Source: CAZJDV01 sp964544865
GTDB lineage: Bacteria; Chloroflexota; Dehalococcoidia; Lucifugimonadales; CAJWER01
Reading direction: 5' to 3'
Length of the DNA: 64,000 nt
Assembly: GCA_964544865.1 (NCBI GenBank)
Contig: CAZJDV010000005.1
Span: forward strand, 1-64,000
Part shown: positions 1-8,588 of the stretch, piece after piece
How positions within the stretch are numbered: the stretch's first letter is position 1
Layout of the letters: every line of letters starts with the position of its first letter
Made by a program: the position numbers and the translations under genes
Notes under the pieces: model-generated
Databases searched by the model: none
What the model saw: the letters and a program-made list of their open reading frames with translations, nothing else
Told to the model about the DNA's origin: nothing

Positions 1-1
1 C

Positions 2-430
2 CTGGCCGACGGCGTGGCGTCTCTAGCAAAAGAGCTGGGAGCGGACATGGACGCCTGGACCTGGGGGAGTGTTCACTCCACCAGGCCCCAGCATACCCTG
101 TCGGAGTCGTTTCCTGAGATGGCCGCGCACCTTGACCCGCCGCCGGTGCCGATGGGCGGCGACGGCGACACCCCCCACTCCGGCAGCTATGCCGCGGCCG
201 GCCCTTTCACGGTGACCGGAACGTCGGCGGCCCGATACGTCTTCGACACCGCCGACTGGGACAACTCGCGATGGGTCGTCCCCCTCGGCGCCTCGGGCAA
301 TCCGGCCAGCCCCCACTACGCGGACCAGACACCGGTCTGGGAGAAGATCGAGTTGGTCCCCATGCTCTATGGCTGGGGGCTCATCGAGAAGCAGGCCGAG
401 TCGAGACAGAAGGTGGGGGCTAGGGACTAG
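2..430 (+). CDS. Penicillin acylase family (peptidase S45) protein, C-terminal part
   Basis: Only the last 142 codons are in the window; the gene enters open from the left edge. Penicillin acylases are Ntn-hydrolases that cleave amide bonds such as N-acyl side chains. The visible part matches the end of the beta subunit: a W-x-W-G-x-x-H stretch, a conserved G-G-D-G-D-T motif, an S-A-A-R-Y-V-F-D strand, then the G-x-S-G-N-P-x-S-P-H-Y-x-D-Q signature and a final W-x-K-I-E-L-V-P-M segment. The catalytic N-terminal serine lies outside. The last residues (KVGARD) and the TAG stop are encoded by a GGGACTA heptamer repeat, so the natural C-terminus was probably altered by that repeat. Confidence 0.8.
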   Translation: MADGVASLAKELGADMDAWTWGSVHSTRPQHTLSESFPEMAAHLDPPPVPMGGDGDTPHSGSYAAAGPFTVTGTSAARYVFDTADWDNSRWVVPLGASGNPASPHYADQTPVWEKIELVPMLYGWGLIEKQAESRQKVGARD

Positions 431-452
431 GGACTAGGGACCGGGGCTAGGA
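413..452. repeat. Heptamer short tandem repeat (GGGACTA unit)
   Basis: About three consecutive GGGACTA-type heptamers are followed by imperfect units (GGGACCG, GGGCTAG). The stop codon of the acylase gene lies within the repeat. It resembles the short tandemly repeated repetitive (STRR) sequences described in filamentous cyanobacteria. The reverse complement of the same unit (CCCTAGT) occurs at 826-860 on the other side of the small gene 466-822. Confidence 0.75.
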
Positions 453-465
453 TTAGGAGTCCGCT

Positions 466-822
466 TTGGCTGTTCGTAGCTACAGAAACTTGAGGGTCTG
501 GAAAGCAGGCATGGATGTCGTGGAGATGGTCTATGAGCTTACTGGATCCTTTCCTGCTGAGGAGAGGTTCGGCCGCGTCAGTCAGTTGCAACGTGCCGCC
601 GTCTCTATGCCGTCGAATATCGCCGAGGGCCACGCTCGGGAACACCGCGCTGAGTACATTCATCATCTTTCTTTTGCACAGGCCTCACTGGCTGAAGTAG
701 AAACCCAGGCGGAGATCGCGTTGCGTCTCAACTACGTATCGTCCGAACCAGCTATTCTCTTGCGAGACGCACTTGATTCACTAGGCAATCAACTCCGAGC
801 ACTACGAAAGGCGCTGTCCTAA
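466..822 (+). CDS. Four helix bundle protein (S23/IVS-type family)
   Basis: 118 residues beginning at TTG 466, with an AGGAGT ribosome site about five bases upstream. It matches the small four-helix-bundle family first known from intervening sequences in 23S rRNA (called S23) and related to the accessory protein Avd of diversity-generating retroelements. The hallmark Q-L-x-R-A-A-V-S-x-P-S-N-I-A-E-G lies at about residues 41-56; F-A-Q-A-S-L-A-E-V-E-T and a terminal helix follow. Its biochemical role is not established; a nucleic-acid-associated role is inferred for the family. By eye it is less GC-rich than its neighbours and is framed by oppositely oriented heptamer repeats, which suggests insertion between the acylase and the CocE gene. 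Confidence 0.85.
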   Translation: MAVRSYRNLRVWKAGMDVVEMVYELTGSFPAEERFGRVSQLQRAAVSMPSNIAEGHAREHRAEYIHHLSFAQASLAEVETQAEIALRLNYVSSEPAILLRDALDSLGNQLRALRKALS

Positions 823-825
823 CGT

Positions 826-860
826 CTTATCCCAGCCCTCAATCCCTAGTCCCATTCCCC
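826..860. repeat. Heptamer short tandem repeat (CCCTAGT/CCCAGCC units)
   Basis: An imperfect run of C-rich heptamer-like units, including CCCAGCC and CCCTAGT, starts four bases after the stop of the four-helix-bundle gene and ends at the ribosome site of the next gene. Its orientation is opposite to the repeat at 413-452, so the two frame gene 466-822 as an inverted pair. Confidence 0.6.
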
Positions 861-871
861 GGAGGTACCCA

Positions 872-2725
872 TTGTCTTACGAAGGTTCCTACCAGCAGTA
901 CGACGTAGTGTGCGAGTCCAACGTCATGATGCCCCTGCGTGACGGGGTGCGCCTGGCGACGGACATCTACTTCCCAGCCGTCCGTGGCGAGCGGGCGGAG
1001 GGCCGGTTCCCGGTGGTGCTGCTGCGCACCCCGTACAACAAGGCCACCGAGCGCAACCTGCTCGACGCGAGGTTTCTTGCGCGCAGGGGATACGTGTGCG
1101 CCATGCAGGACGTCCGCGGCCGCTTCGCCTCCGAGGGGGAGTGGTACGCGTTTGCGAAGGAGGCGCCCGACGGTTACGACGCCGTCGAGTGGCTGGGAAC
1201 GCAGCCCTGGAGCGACGGTAAGGTCGGCACGATGGGTGACTCCTACGCCGGCAGCGACCAGGCTGCCCTGGCCACCCTGAGTCCGCCGCACCTCACCACG
1301 ATGATTATCGCGGTGGGCGCCTCCAACTACTACCACAGCTCCATGAGACAGAACGGGGCTCTGGAGCAGCGCTTTCTTATATACGCCTTTCGCATGGCCA
1401 CCAGCAGCAAGGAGGCGGACGCCGACCACGGTCTCAGGTCCGCGTTGTTGGAGGCCTACGACGAGCACATGTTGGAATACATCGACCGCTTCCCCTTGCG
1501 GGAGGGCGCGACCGTGCTTCGGCGCCTGCCCTCCTACGAGCGCTGGGCCCTCGACATTTTGACCCAGGGCGACTACGACGACTACTGGAAACAGCGCGGC
1601 TATGCCATCTCCGAGTACTACAGGGAGCACGCCGACGTCCCCACGCTGTATCTGGGCGGCTGGTACGACTCCTATGCCCGCAACACGTGCGAGAGCTACA
1701 TCGCCCTCAGCAAGATCAAGAAATCGCCGCATCGGCTGCTCATGGGCCCGTGGACTCACGGCAAGTACGAAGACCCGTTCTCAGGCGACCTGTTCTTCGG
1801 GATGGACTCCGTGATCAACTACCGGGACCACAAGCTGGCATGGTTCGACCATTACATGAAGGGGATGCGCACGGCAGTGGCAGACTGGTCGCCCGTGAAC
1901 ATATTCACGATGGGGGTCGACGACGGAAGGCCGGGGATGCCCGGCTCGCCCCGCGTCGGCGACACCTACCTCGAGTACGTTCACCACGGCGGGCGCTGGC
2001 GAAGTGAGCCCGACTGGCCCCTTCCCGGCACTGCGTTCACGCCCTACTACCTGCACGGGGACGGCACGCTATCCACGGACGAACCCGTCGCGGGCGAGGA
2101 CCCGCCCGCGACGGGGTACACGTTCGATCCCGCCGACCCGGTACCGACCATGGGAGGGGGCATCTCCGCGGTCGACACCTTCATGAGGCCGGGCGGGTTC
2201 GACCAGCGGGGCAGGCCGGACTTCATCGGCTGCGAGGACACCCTGCCGCTGAACGCGCGGAACGACGTGCTCACATTCCAGACACCGCCGTTGAACGAGG
2301 ACGTGGAGGTCACCGGTCCCATCGAGATGCGCCTGTGGGCCGCCTCATCGGCGGTGGACACCGACTTCACCGCCAAGTTGATCGACGTCTACCCGCCCGG
2401 GGGCGAATTCGCCGACGGTCTCGCCATCAACATAACCGACTCAATCATCCGGGCCAGGTATCGCAACGGCTGGGACAGCCCCGAGCTGCTGGAGCCCGGC
2501 CGGCCCTCCGAGTTCGCGTTTCAGCTCTACCCCACGTCCAACGTCTTCCGCAAGGGGCACCGGATCAGGCTGGACATCAGCAGCAGCAACTGGCCCCGCT
2601 TTGACGTCAACCCCAACTCCGGGGGCGCGCTGGGACGGGACCGGTCGTACCAGGTCGCGTTCCAGAAGGTCTACCACGACGCGCGACATGCCTCGCACGT
2701 CGTGCTGCCGCTGCAGAAGCGGTGA
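872..2725 (+). CDS. CocE/NonD family hydrolase (X-Pro dipeptidyl-peptidase S15-like)
   Basis: 617 residues from TTG 872, with GGAGGT at 861-866. Serine hydrolase of the CocE/NonD class, which contains cocaine esterase, glutaryl-7-ACA acylase and X-prolyl peptidases; the substrate cannot be told. The N-terminal alpha/beta-hydrolase domain has M-P-L-R-D-G-V-x-L near residue 20, the nucleophile in G-D-S-Y-A-G (Ser124), and likely triad partners Asp266 (G-G-W-Y-D-S-Y) and His296 (G-P-W-T-H-G). The C-terminal half is the usual jelly-roll domain (V-T-G-P-I-E-M-R-L-W-A, near residue 478). The protein is complete. Its TGA stop lies inside another heptamer repeat. It follows the acylase gene in the same direction, so the two may once have formed a hydrolase operon. 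Confidence 0.9.
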   Translation: MSYEGSYQQYDVVCESNVMMPLRDGVRLATDIYFPAVRGERAEGRFPVVLLRTPYNKATERNLLDARFLARRGYVCAMQDVRGRFASEGEWYAFAKEAPDGYDAVEWLGTQPWSDGKVGTMGDSYAGSDQAALATLSPPHLTTMIIAVGASNYYHSSMRQNGALEQRFLIYAFRMATSSKEADADHGLRSALLEAYDEHMLEYIDRFPLREGATVLRRLPSYERWALDILTQGDYDDYWKQRGYAISEYYREHADVPTLYLGGWYDSYARNTCESYIALSKIKKSPHRLLMGPWTHGKYEDPFSGDLFFGMDSVINYRDHKLAWFDHYMKGMRTAVADWSPVNIFTMGVDDGRPGMPGSPRVGDTYLEYVHHGGRWRSEPDWPLPGTAFTPYYLHGDGTLSTDEPVAGEDPPATGYTFDPADPVPTMGGGISAVDTFMRPGGFDQRGRPDFIGCEDTLPLNARNDVLTFQTPPLNEDVEVTGPIEMRLWAASSAVDTDFTAKLIDVYPPGGEFADGLAINITDSIIRARYRNGWDSPELLEPGRPSEFAFQLYPTSNVFRKGHRIRLDISSSNWPRFDVNPNSGGALGRDRSYQVAFQKVYHDARHASHVVLPLQKR

Positions 2726-2753
2726 TAGGTGTTGGGTGCTGGGTGTTAGGGAG
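2723..2753. repeat. Heptamer short tandem repeat (TGGGTGT unit)
   Basis: Four heptamers in register: TAGGTGT, TGGGTGC, TGGGTGT, TAGGGAG. The repeat contains the stop codon of the CocE-type gene. The 13-mer TGATAGGTGTTGG recurs exactly at 14799-14811. Confidence 0.75.
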
Positions 2754-3581
2754 GGCCTCGGTGGATCTGGGAGCGGGTCTGTTTCAGTGAGTCGACCCAT
2801 TGGCCGCGAACCCGCTCGAGCCACCATTTGAGACCCGCCTCAGCATAGGCGGTGATGGTGGCTGCAATGCCCGGCCGGTCGCGCTCCCCTACATGGTCGG
2901 CCACGATCACGTCGAAGGGCGAGTCGTTGGCGCGATGCTCTCTCACGTAGGCGACCACGTCCCGGAGGATATCGGGCGTGATCCGCTCGTCTCCGTGGGG
3001 TATCGGGAAGACGCCGTCCCATCGCGCCGCCCTGCGCTGGGGCGCCCTGTTCCTCCACTTGGCCCCGACCCAGATCGGAATCCTGGGCGACTGGACGGGC
3101 GGCGGCTGGAAGAGGGCGTCGCGCAGCCGGTAGTGCGCGTCGTCGTAGCTGAACGACTCCCCGGTCCACAGCCCGGTCAGGACGTCCAGGCTCTCGTCGA
3201 GCATCTCGGCCCGGACACGCACGTCGCCTGTCTCGCCGAAGGTCTCGAACTCCCGTTCCAGCGGCCCCCCAGTCCCACGCCCAGGGTCAGCCGGCCGGCG
3301 GCCAGGCGGTCGAGGGTCACGGTCTCACGCGCGAGCTTCCAGGGGCGGCGGCGCGCCAGCGGGGTGACCATCGGACCGATCCGGATTCTGTTCGTCCGTG
3401 TAGCGATGGCCGAGAGGGAGATCCACGGGTCCGCGCCCCCCACGTCGTGCGCGCCGGATAGAAGATGATCGAAAACGAAAAAGCCGTCCCAGCAGGCCTC
3501 CTCGGCTTCGCCCGCGAGATCGGCCAGCACCCGCGGGTCCGAGTAGTCGCCGAAGTTGGGCGCCAGAATACCGTAGAACAT
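2746..3581 (-). pseudogene. LLM class flavin-dependent oxidoreductase, frameshifted
   Basis: Two overlapping reverse-strand frames together give one luciferase-like monooxygenase-family protein of about 278 residues, usually F420- or FMN-dependent. The start is ATG 3581 with AGGAG eight bases upstream. The N-terminal part ends with R-L-A-A-G-R-L-T-L-G-V-G-L-G-G; the protein resumes in another frame as P-L-E-R-E-F-E-T-F-G-E and ends at 2746. The break is at a G run (C run on the plus strand near 3267-3272) that is one base too short, so a sequencing error is likely, but real decay cannot be excluded. It converges on the CocE gene and precedes two damaged amidohydrolase genes' 3' side (same strand, likely one operon with transcription order 5083 to 2746). 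Confidence 0.75.
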
Positions 3582-3603
3582 CGCGCTTCTCCTGGGCCGT
3601 CCC

Positions 3604-4350
3604 CTACAGTGGCAATTTGAACAGCCTTCTTGCGTTCCCCGCCATGACCAGGCGCTCCTCCTCGGCCGACATATCCGCCTCGTGGTAGACCCCCATGGCG
3701 AATGCTGGGCAGATCAGGTCCTGGTCCAGGTCGGTCCCGAACACCACGCGGTCCTTGCCCACGGAGTTGATGGCTTTTCGCAGGGCGTCGCGCTCGGGAT
3801 AGGTCCCCGACAGATTCAAGTAGATGTTGCCGGTTTGCTGAGCGATGCGGACCCCGTCCTCGCCCATGCCGCGGCCGATGATGACGGGCAGATCGGGATA
3901 CCGGCGGTCGACCTCCAGGAACATCTCGATCTCGGCCTGGCTCGCGCCGCGAATCCAGGGCACGTAGCCCATCTTCCTCTGCCAGTGCTGGCTGCGATCG
4001 ATGTCCTGTGCCCCGGAGTTGTAGAAGACGAGGACGCCGCGCTTCGCCGTCTCCTCTCAGAGTCTCCAGTACCGTTCCGAAGCGGTCGCCTCGCCTTCGT
4101 TGTCGGGGTCCAGGGTGACGTGAACGAGCCTCTCGTCTTCAAGGCATAGGTCCAGCCATCTGATTGAGTCCGCCAGGTGGGTGGGGCTGACGACCGGGCT
4201 GCCCAGGAACCTCGGACGGTCCGCGATTTTGTCGAGCATCTCGCGGTTTCCGGCGTCGAGGTCGCGTCTCGTCAGCGGGATGTCTGGCGCCACGCCCAGG
4301 TGGCAGTGAACGTCAATCGCCGGCGTGGCCGGCCTCTTGATCCCGGGCAG
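3604..4350 (-). pseudogene. Amidohydrolase (metal-dependent, TIM barrel), disrupted
   Basis: Amidohydrolase-2-type protein of about 245 codons. The metal-binding N-terminal motif I-D-V-H-C-H-L-G is readable at about 4300-4320, and the C-terminus has the family's G-T-D and G-N-A-R-R-L-F motifs. There is no clear start codon (a TGA of the upstream gene precedes the open frame directly; CTG 4350 is the first codon), and an in-frame TGA occurs at 4057-4059. A neighbouring frame just before that TGA reads G-D-R-F-G-T-V-L-E-T-L, which fits the family better. Two small compensating indels near 4060-4090 are therefore more likely than a true nonsense codon. Probable substrate class: small carboxylated or cyclic organics, as inferred from the family. 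Confidence 0.65.
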
Positions 4351-4353
4351 GGG

Positions 4354-5083
4354 TCACGGCGTGGATTCCAGGCGGTTCGCATCGGCGGGTCGCCCGAACA
4401 GACTCAAGGCGTTTCCGGCGAGTAGTTTTCGCTTCACGGACTCCTCGACCTCGGCATCGAGGACCATGTTGAGTGCCGGCTGCATTGGACGGGCCGGGGC
4501 TCCGGTGCCGAAAAGTATCCGGTCGGGCCCGGCGTGGCCTGCCAGCTAGTATCAGCGTATACGTGAGGGTGTTCCTCCAGAACGGCCAACAGTTCGCCGA
4601 GCAACATGTAGTAGGGTGCAGTCAGCAGGAGAGGGTAGCCCAGGTCCCGCGTTATCTCCGCAAGCTGTGTGATGAGCCCATTGCTCTCGATGCCCGATAC
4701 GACCAGAGGAAGCCCGGGCTTCGCCGCCTCGGCGAGGGTCTTTCGGAACGAGAGAGAGGACAGGGAGACGGACCGGTTGCCCAGATACAGCGCCAGCCCG
4801 GCTGCTCCGTTTGCGACGCAATCGGCCAAGAGGTCTGGCACGTCCAGGTGGGCGGCGTTGGGATACACGACGCCTATCGGAATGATTCGAGGATCCCCAG
4901 CCGCGAGGGAAAACAGGTACTCATTGCCTTTGCGGGCGTCTGCACGCAAGGCGCGGAGGCTTGTCACCACGGCAACGTCCACGCCGATCTTGTCCATCGC
5001 GGCGAAAAGCTCGGAAAAGCCCATCGAGTCGGCCCGGATAAAATTGCCCCCCCCCCCGCCATCGTGTGGGCGTCGACAATCAT
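4354..5083 (-). pseudogene. Amidohydrolase paralogue, frameshifted at an 11-G run
   Basis: The start ATG 5083 follows GGGGAGG and gives M-I-V-D-A-H-T-M-A before an 11-base G run (C on the plus strand, 5047-5057). The body then continues one frame away (N-F-I-R-A-D-S-M-G-F-S and onward), so a base is missing from the run. A second frame change, possibly with a deletion, lies near 4540-4550. The C-terminus R-I-L-F-G-T-G-A-P-A-R-P and L-L-A-G-N-A-L-S-L-F-G is in the original family pattern and ends at TGA 4354-4356. It is tandem with, and directly abuts, the second amidohydrolase, and is the first gene of the damaged reverse operon. Confidence 0.65.
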
Positions 5084-5386
5084 TGCTGCCTCCCCGTGGA
5101 TGCCTTCTTCGTCCCTCGCCCCTGGGGTCCGTCCTGATTCCCGGGTAGGATTGCAATTATTGGCGTAGCGGCGTCAAGGACCCGCCGGGCGGTGGCGAGT
5201 CTAGGCGTCGGATCGTGATTAGCTACGTGAGGTCCGTCTGCCTGATATAATCAATTGGTGCGCAAAGCTATGGGTTTACCGGGGCCGGCCGAAGGCATCA
5301 GGCTGGACCGGGGGCTAACCTATCTGAGCGCGGCATCGTTTAGTAATTTGCATGGAATTCATCCATGCGCGGGGGCGAACGTATAT
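5084..5386. other. Intergenic region upstream of prfB
   Basis: About 300 bases between the divergent amidohydrolase and prfB genes. Apart from the extended -10 element at 5243-5251 I see no gene, tRNA or strong hairpin here. The reading frame of prfB stays open upstream to GTG 5255, but that N-terminal extension does not resemble release factors. Confidence 0.5.
5243..5251 (+). promoter_or_regulatory. Extended -10 promoter element for prfB
   Basis: TGATATAAT: a perfect TATAAT hexamer preceded by the TGn extension. It lies 136 bases before the proposed prfB start. No convincing -35 hexamer is visible. Confidence 0.5.
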
Positions 5387-6527
5387 ATGTATGAGTTGAA
5401 AGGAGCCGTGTCCCGGCTCAGGGGCCGAATCTCCGACATGATGGTGCGTCTTTGACCTGGACGGCAAGCGGAAGCAGATCACTGCCCTAGAGGGCGAGAG
5501 CGTCGTCATCGGGTTCTGGGACGACTCGGTTCGCGCGCAGCAGAAGATGAAGCGGCTATCCAGCTTGACCGCCGAGCTAGACGAGTGGCAGGGGCTGGAG
5601 CGCCAGGCCGAGGCTATCCATGAGCTTGTGGAGCTGGCGCTGGACGAGCGGGACGATTCGATCGTCGATACCCTGGGCGATGAGCTGACCCAGTTAACCG
5701 AACACTTGGACGCTCTGGAGTTCAAGCTCGTTCTTTCGGGAAAGTTCGACCAGAGAAACGGAATCATTGCCATTCATGCCGGCGCTGGCGGGGTGGAATC
5801 GCAGGACTGGGTGCGGATGCTCATGCGGATGTACCTGCGGTGGGCGGAGCGCCAGGGATATGAGAGCGACGTGCTGGATGTGTCACCGGGCGAGGAGGGC
5901 GGCATTAAGAGCGCCGTGATCCAGATATCCGGCGACTATGCCTACGGCTACTTGAAGGCCGAGCGTGGTGTGCACCGGCTGGTCCGTCTCTCGCCCTTCG
6001 ATGCCGATCACGCGAGGCACACGTCGTTCGCCCTTCTGGAGGCCCTGCCCGAGGTCGAGGAGGGCGTAGACGTTACCATCGACCCGTCGGACCTGAGGAT
6101 AGACGTTTTCCGTGCCGGTGGCGCGGGAGGACAAAGCGTACAGAAGAACTCGACGGCGGTTCGCATAACCCACCTGCCCACCGGCATCAAAGTTAGTTGC
6201 CAGAATGAGCGCTCTCAGTATCAGAACAAGACGATCGCGATGCGGATTCTGACCGCCCGCCTCGTTGAGCTGGAGATGCAGCTACGGTCAGAGGCGGTCG
6301 CCAAGCTGAAGGGGGAACACGTTTCCGCGGAGTGGGGGAACCAGATCCGGAGCTACGTGCTGCACCCGTACAGGATGGTCAAGGACCACAGGACCGCCTT
6401 CGAGACCTCGGATGCGGACGCGGTACTAGACGGAGACATCGGAGGATTCATTAACTTGTACCTGACCCACGCGTTGGGCCGATCATGGGACGACCAAGAG
6501 GACAATGGGACCCGCAAATCGCATTAG
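5387..6527 (+). CDS. prfB: Peptide chain release factor 2, with programmed +1 frameshift
   Basis: RF2 recognises UGA and UAA stop codons and triggers peptide release on the ribosome. The gene is read in two frames: ATG 5387 to L22 (M-Y-E-L-K-G...M-M-V-R-L), an in-frame TGA at 5453-5455, then the +1 frame from D23 (D-L-D-G-K-R-K-Q-I) to TAG 6527, about 379 residues in all. The codon-recognition tripeptide SPF falls at about 202-204 and the catalytic GGQ at about 247-249, close to the E. coli RF2 positions. The CTT-TGA-C shift site makes synthesis self-regulating: scarce RF2 favours slippage. It is followed 54 bases later by the ABC importer genes. ATG 5387 is chosen because it gives the normal short N-terminus. 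Confidence 0.95.
5450..5456 (+). promoter_or_regulatory. prfB programmed +1 frameshift site (CTTTGAC)
   Basis: The heptamer CTT-TGA-C is identical to the E. coli prfB shift site. Three bases upstream of CTT is GGTG (5444-5447), which can pair weakly with the anti-Shine-Dalgarno. The spacing is normal, but the element is weaker than the usual AGGGGG. Confidence 0.9.
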
Positions 6528-6580
6528 CGTCGAACGCCATCTCATGAGAGGCGGCAAATAAAACCCACAGGTTCTGCACA

Positions 6581-8350
6581 ATGAAAAAAATGCTTTTCTC
6601 GCTGATTATTCTGGTCGGACTTATCGCGGCTGGCTGCGGCGTCGGCGGACTCGCTACCGGCGGCACCGAGGTTGAGGAGGTACCGACCGTGCCACCCTCG
6701 ACGGGCGCTTCGCTGCTGTCGGACTCCCCGACGGCAGAGGCCGCGGCATCGATCGAGCCTACCGCGCCCGCCCCTCGGGAGGCGGTCGCCGCGCCCACGT
6801 CGGAACCGGTGGCCGTCCAGGAGCCGTCGACGGCGTTCACCGAGCCTTTGCCGCTTGGCGTGTTCAGGAGGCTCTGGGCCGACCCGCCCACGCTCGACCC
6901 GCATCTCACCAGTGACACGACCTCGGCCGGCATAGTCGTCGAGGTCTTCAGCGGGTTGGTCGCCCTCGACACCGACCTGCAGCTCGTGCCCGACATTGCG
7001 GAGAGTTGGACGATCGAGGACGGGGTCGTATACACCTTTACGCTGCGCGCGAACGCGAAATTTCACAACGACAAGCCCGTAACCGCCGACGATTTCAAGT
7101 GGTCCCTGGAGCGGGCCGCGAATCCCAAGACCGCGTCGCCGGTGGCGGACACCTATCTGAACGACATCGTCGGGGCGATGGACTACATCGATGGCAAGAC
7201 CACCGCGATCAGCGGGATCAGGGTGGTCGATGATCGCACCCTCCAGATCACCATCGACGCGCCCAAGGCCTACTTCCTTGCCAAGCTGACCTATCCCACG
7301 GCACACGTGCTAGACCGGGAGACGGTCGAGGCCGGAGGCCGAAGCTGGTGGGTAAGCAACCCGGTCGGCACCGGGGCCTTCAAGCTGGCCGAGTACCGCA
7401 TCGGGGAGCGCATCGTCCTAGAGCGCAACGAGGACTATTACAAAGACCTCGCCCAGGTCGAGAGCGTGTACATGAACCTCGCTGGCGGACAGGCCATGGC
7501 GATGTACGAGAACGACGAGATCGACATAACGGGAGTGGGCCTATTCGACCTGGAGCGCGTGCTCGATCCCGAGGAGGAGTTGAATCGGGAGCTGATCATC
7601 GCGCCACCTGGATTCAGCGTTTCATATATTGGATTCAACACCACCATGCCGCCCTTTGACGACCCAAGTTTTCGTAAGGCGCTCAACCACGCCGTGGACA
7701 AGGAGCTGATCGCGACGGAGGTGCTCTCGGAGCTGGTTCAGCCCGCGTACAGCATCCTCCCTCCTGGATTCCCCGGCTACACCGACGACATCGTCGGGCT
7801 GAGACACGATCCGGAGCTGGCGAGGAAGCTCCTGGAGGAGTCGCCATACGCGGACCCCGAGACGCGTCCTCGCATCGTAGTTACGGTGCCGGGAACTGGT
7901 GGCACCATCGGCCTGGACTTGGAAGTAATACTCGAGATGTGGAAGCAGGAGCTGGGCGTGGAGGTGGAGATCCAGCAGGTGGAATGGGCCACGTATCTCG
8001 AGGACCTGGACGAGCAGAAGTTCCAGGCGTTCGCCGGCCTTGGCTGGGAAGCAGACTATCCCGACCCGCAGGACTTCCTGGACATTCTGTTCCACTCCAA
8101 GAGCGGCATAAACCACGGCGGATATTCCAATTCAGATGTAGACCGGGTGCTTGAGCGGGCGAGGGTCGAACCTGACGTGCTGAAGCGGATATCCCTCTAC
8201 CATGAAGCCGAGCAGCTCATAATCAGTGACGCGGCATGGGTGCCCATGTGGTTTACCGGAGAGCGGTACGCCCTCGTCAAGCCCAACGTAAAGGGCTACG
8301 CCATGACGCCCATGATCGTCCCCAAACTCAAGCGGATCGTGATCGAATAA
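6581..8350 (+). CDS. ABC transporter substrate-binding lipoprotein, peptide/nickel type (family 5)
   Basis: 589 residues. A type II signal peptide ends in the lipobox L-I-A-A-G-C with Cys19 as the lipidation site, followed by a low-complexity Ala/Pro/Thr/Glu linker to about residue 85. The rest is the family 5 (DppA/OppA) binding fold: D-P-P-T-L-D-P-H near residue 103, S-G-L-V-A-L-D-T, A-E-S-W-T-I-E-D-G-V-V-Y-T-F-T-L-R, F-R-K-A-L-N-H-A-V-D-K and a C-terminal W-V-P-M-W. It captures oligopeptides or similar solutes outside the membrane for the two permeases downstream. No ATPase subunits are encoded here, so they must be elsewhere. ATG 6581 starts after a purine-rich stretch. Confidence 0.9.
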   Translation: MKKMLFSLIILVGLIAAGCGVGGLATGGTEVEEVPTVPPSTGASLLSDSPTAEAAASIEPTAPAPREAVAAPTSEPVAVQEPSTAFTEPLPLGVFRRLWADPPTLDPHLTSDTTSAGIVVEVFSGLVALDTDLQLVPDIAESWTIEDGVVYTFTLRANAKFHNDKPVTADDFKWSLERAANPKTASPVADTYLNDIVGAMDYIDGKTTAISGIRVVDDRTLQITIDAPKAYFLAKLTYPTAHVLDRETVEAGGRSWWVSNPVGTGAFKLAEYRIGERIVLERNEDYYKDLAQVESVYMNLAGGQAMAMYENDEIDITGVGLFDLERVLDPEEELNRELIIAPPGFSVSYIGFNTTMPPFDDPSFRKALNHAVDKELIATEVLSELVQPAYSILPPGFPGYTDDIVGLRHDPELARKLLEESPYADPETRPRIVVTVPGTGGTIGLDLEVILEMWKQELGVEVEIQQVEWATYLEDLDEQKFQAFAGLGWEADYPDPQDFLDILFHSKSGINHGGYSNSDVDRVLERARVEPDVLKRISLYHEAEQLIISDAAWVPMWFTGERYALVKPNVKGYAMTPMIVPKLKRIVIE

Positions 8351-8392
8351 TAGTCAAGCGGCGCGTACTGCAATTGGCTCAGTAATTCCAGT

Positions 8393-8418
8393 CGGGGCCC
8401 CGGAGCGCCGTGGCCCCG
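8393..8418 (+). terminator. GC-rich hairpin after the binding-protein gene
   Basis: CGGGGCC (8393-8399) pairs with GGCCCCG (8412-8418) across a 12-base loop. There is no T run. It may protect or partly end the transcript between the abundant binding protein and the less abundant permeases, as is common in such operons. This role is inferred. Confidence 0.4.
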
Positions 8419-8588
8419 CTTGCGGTCGCGATTTCGAATGGTTATCGTAGTCGCATTGGCCTGGTCCAAAGGATGGCTCTGCGTCGTCCGGGGAGAGGAT
8501 CGGCGCCTCGACTCATCGGGATTGAAAACAGGGCCAGGGCCTCCGATCTCGGGTAACCACGGAATCGGGCCGACAGGGGAGCGCCGTC

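Noticed and set aside
839..1759. Reverse open frame of 306 codons opposite the CocE gene
   Set aside because: Antisense shadow of a well-supported hydrolase; no family resemblance.
4057..4059. In-frame TGA in an amidohydrolase as a second selenocysteine codon
   Set aside because: It is not at a known cysteine or metal-ligand position, and a neighbouring frame gives better family sequence just before it, so nearby indels explain it better.
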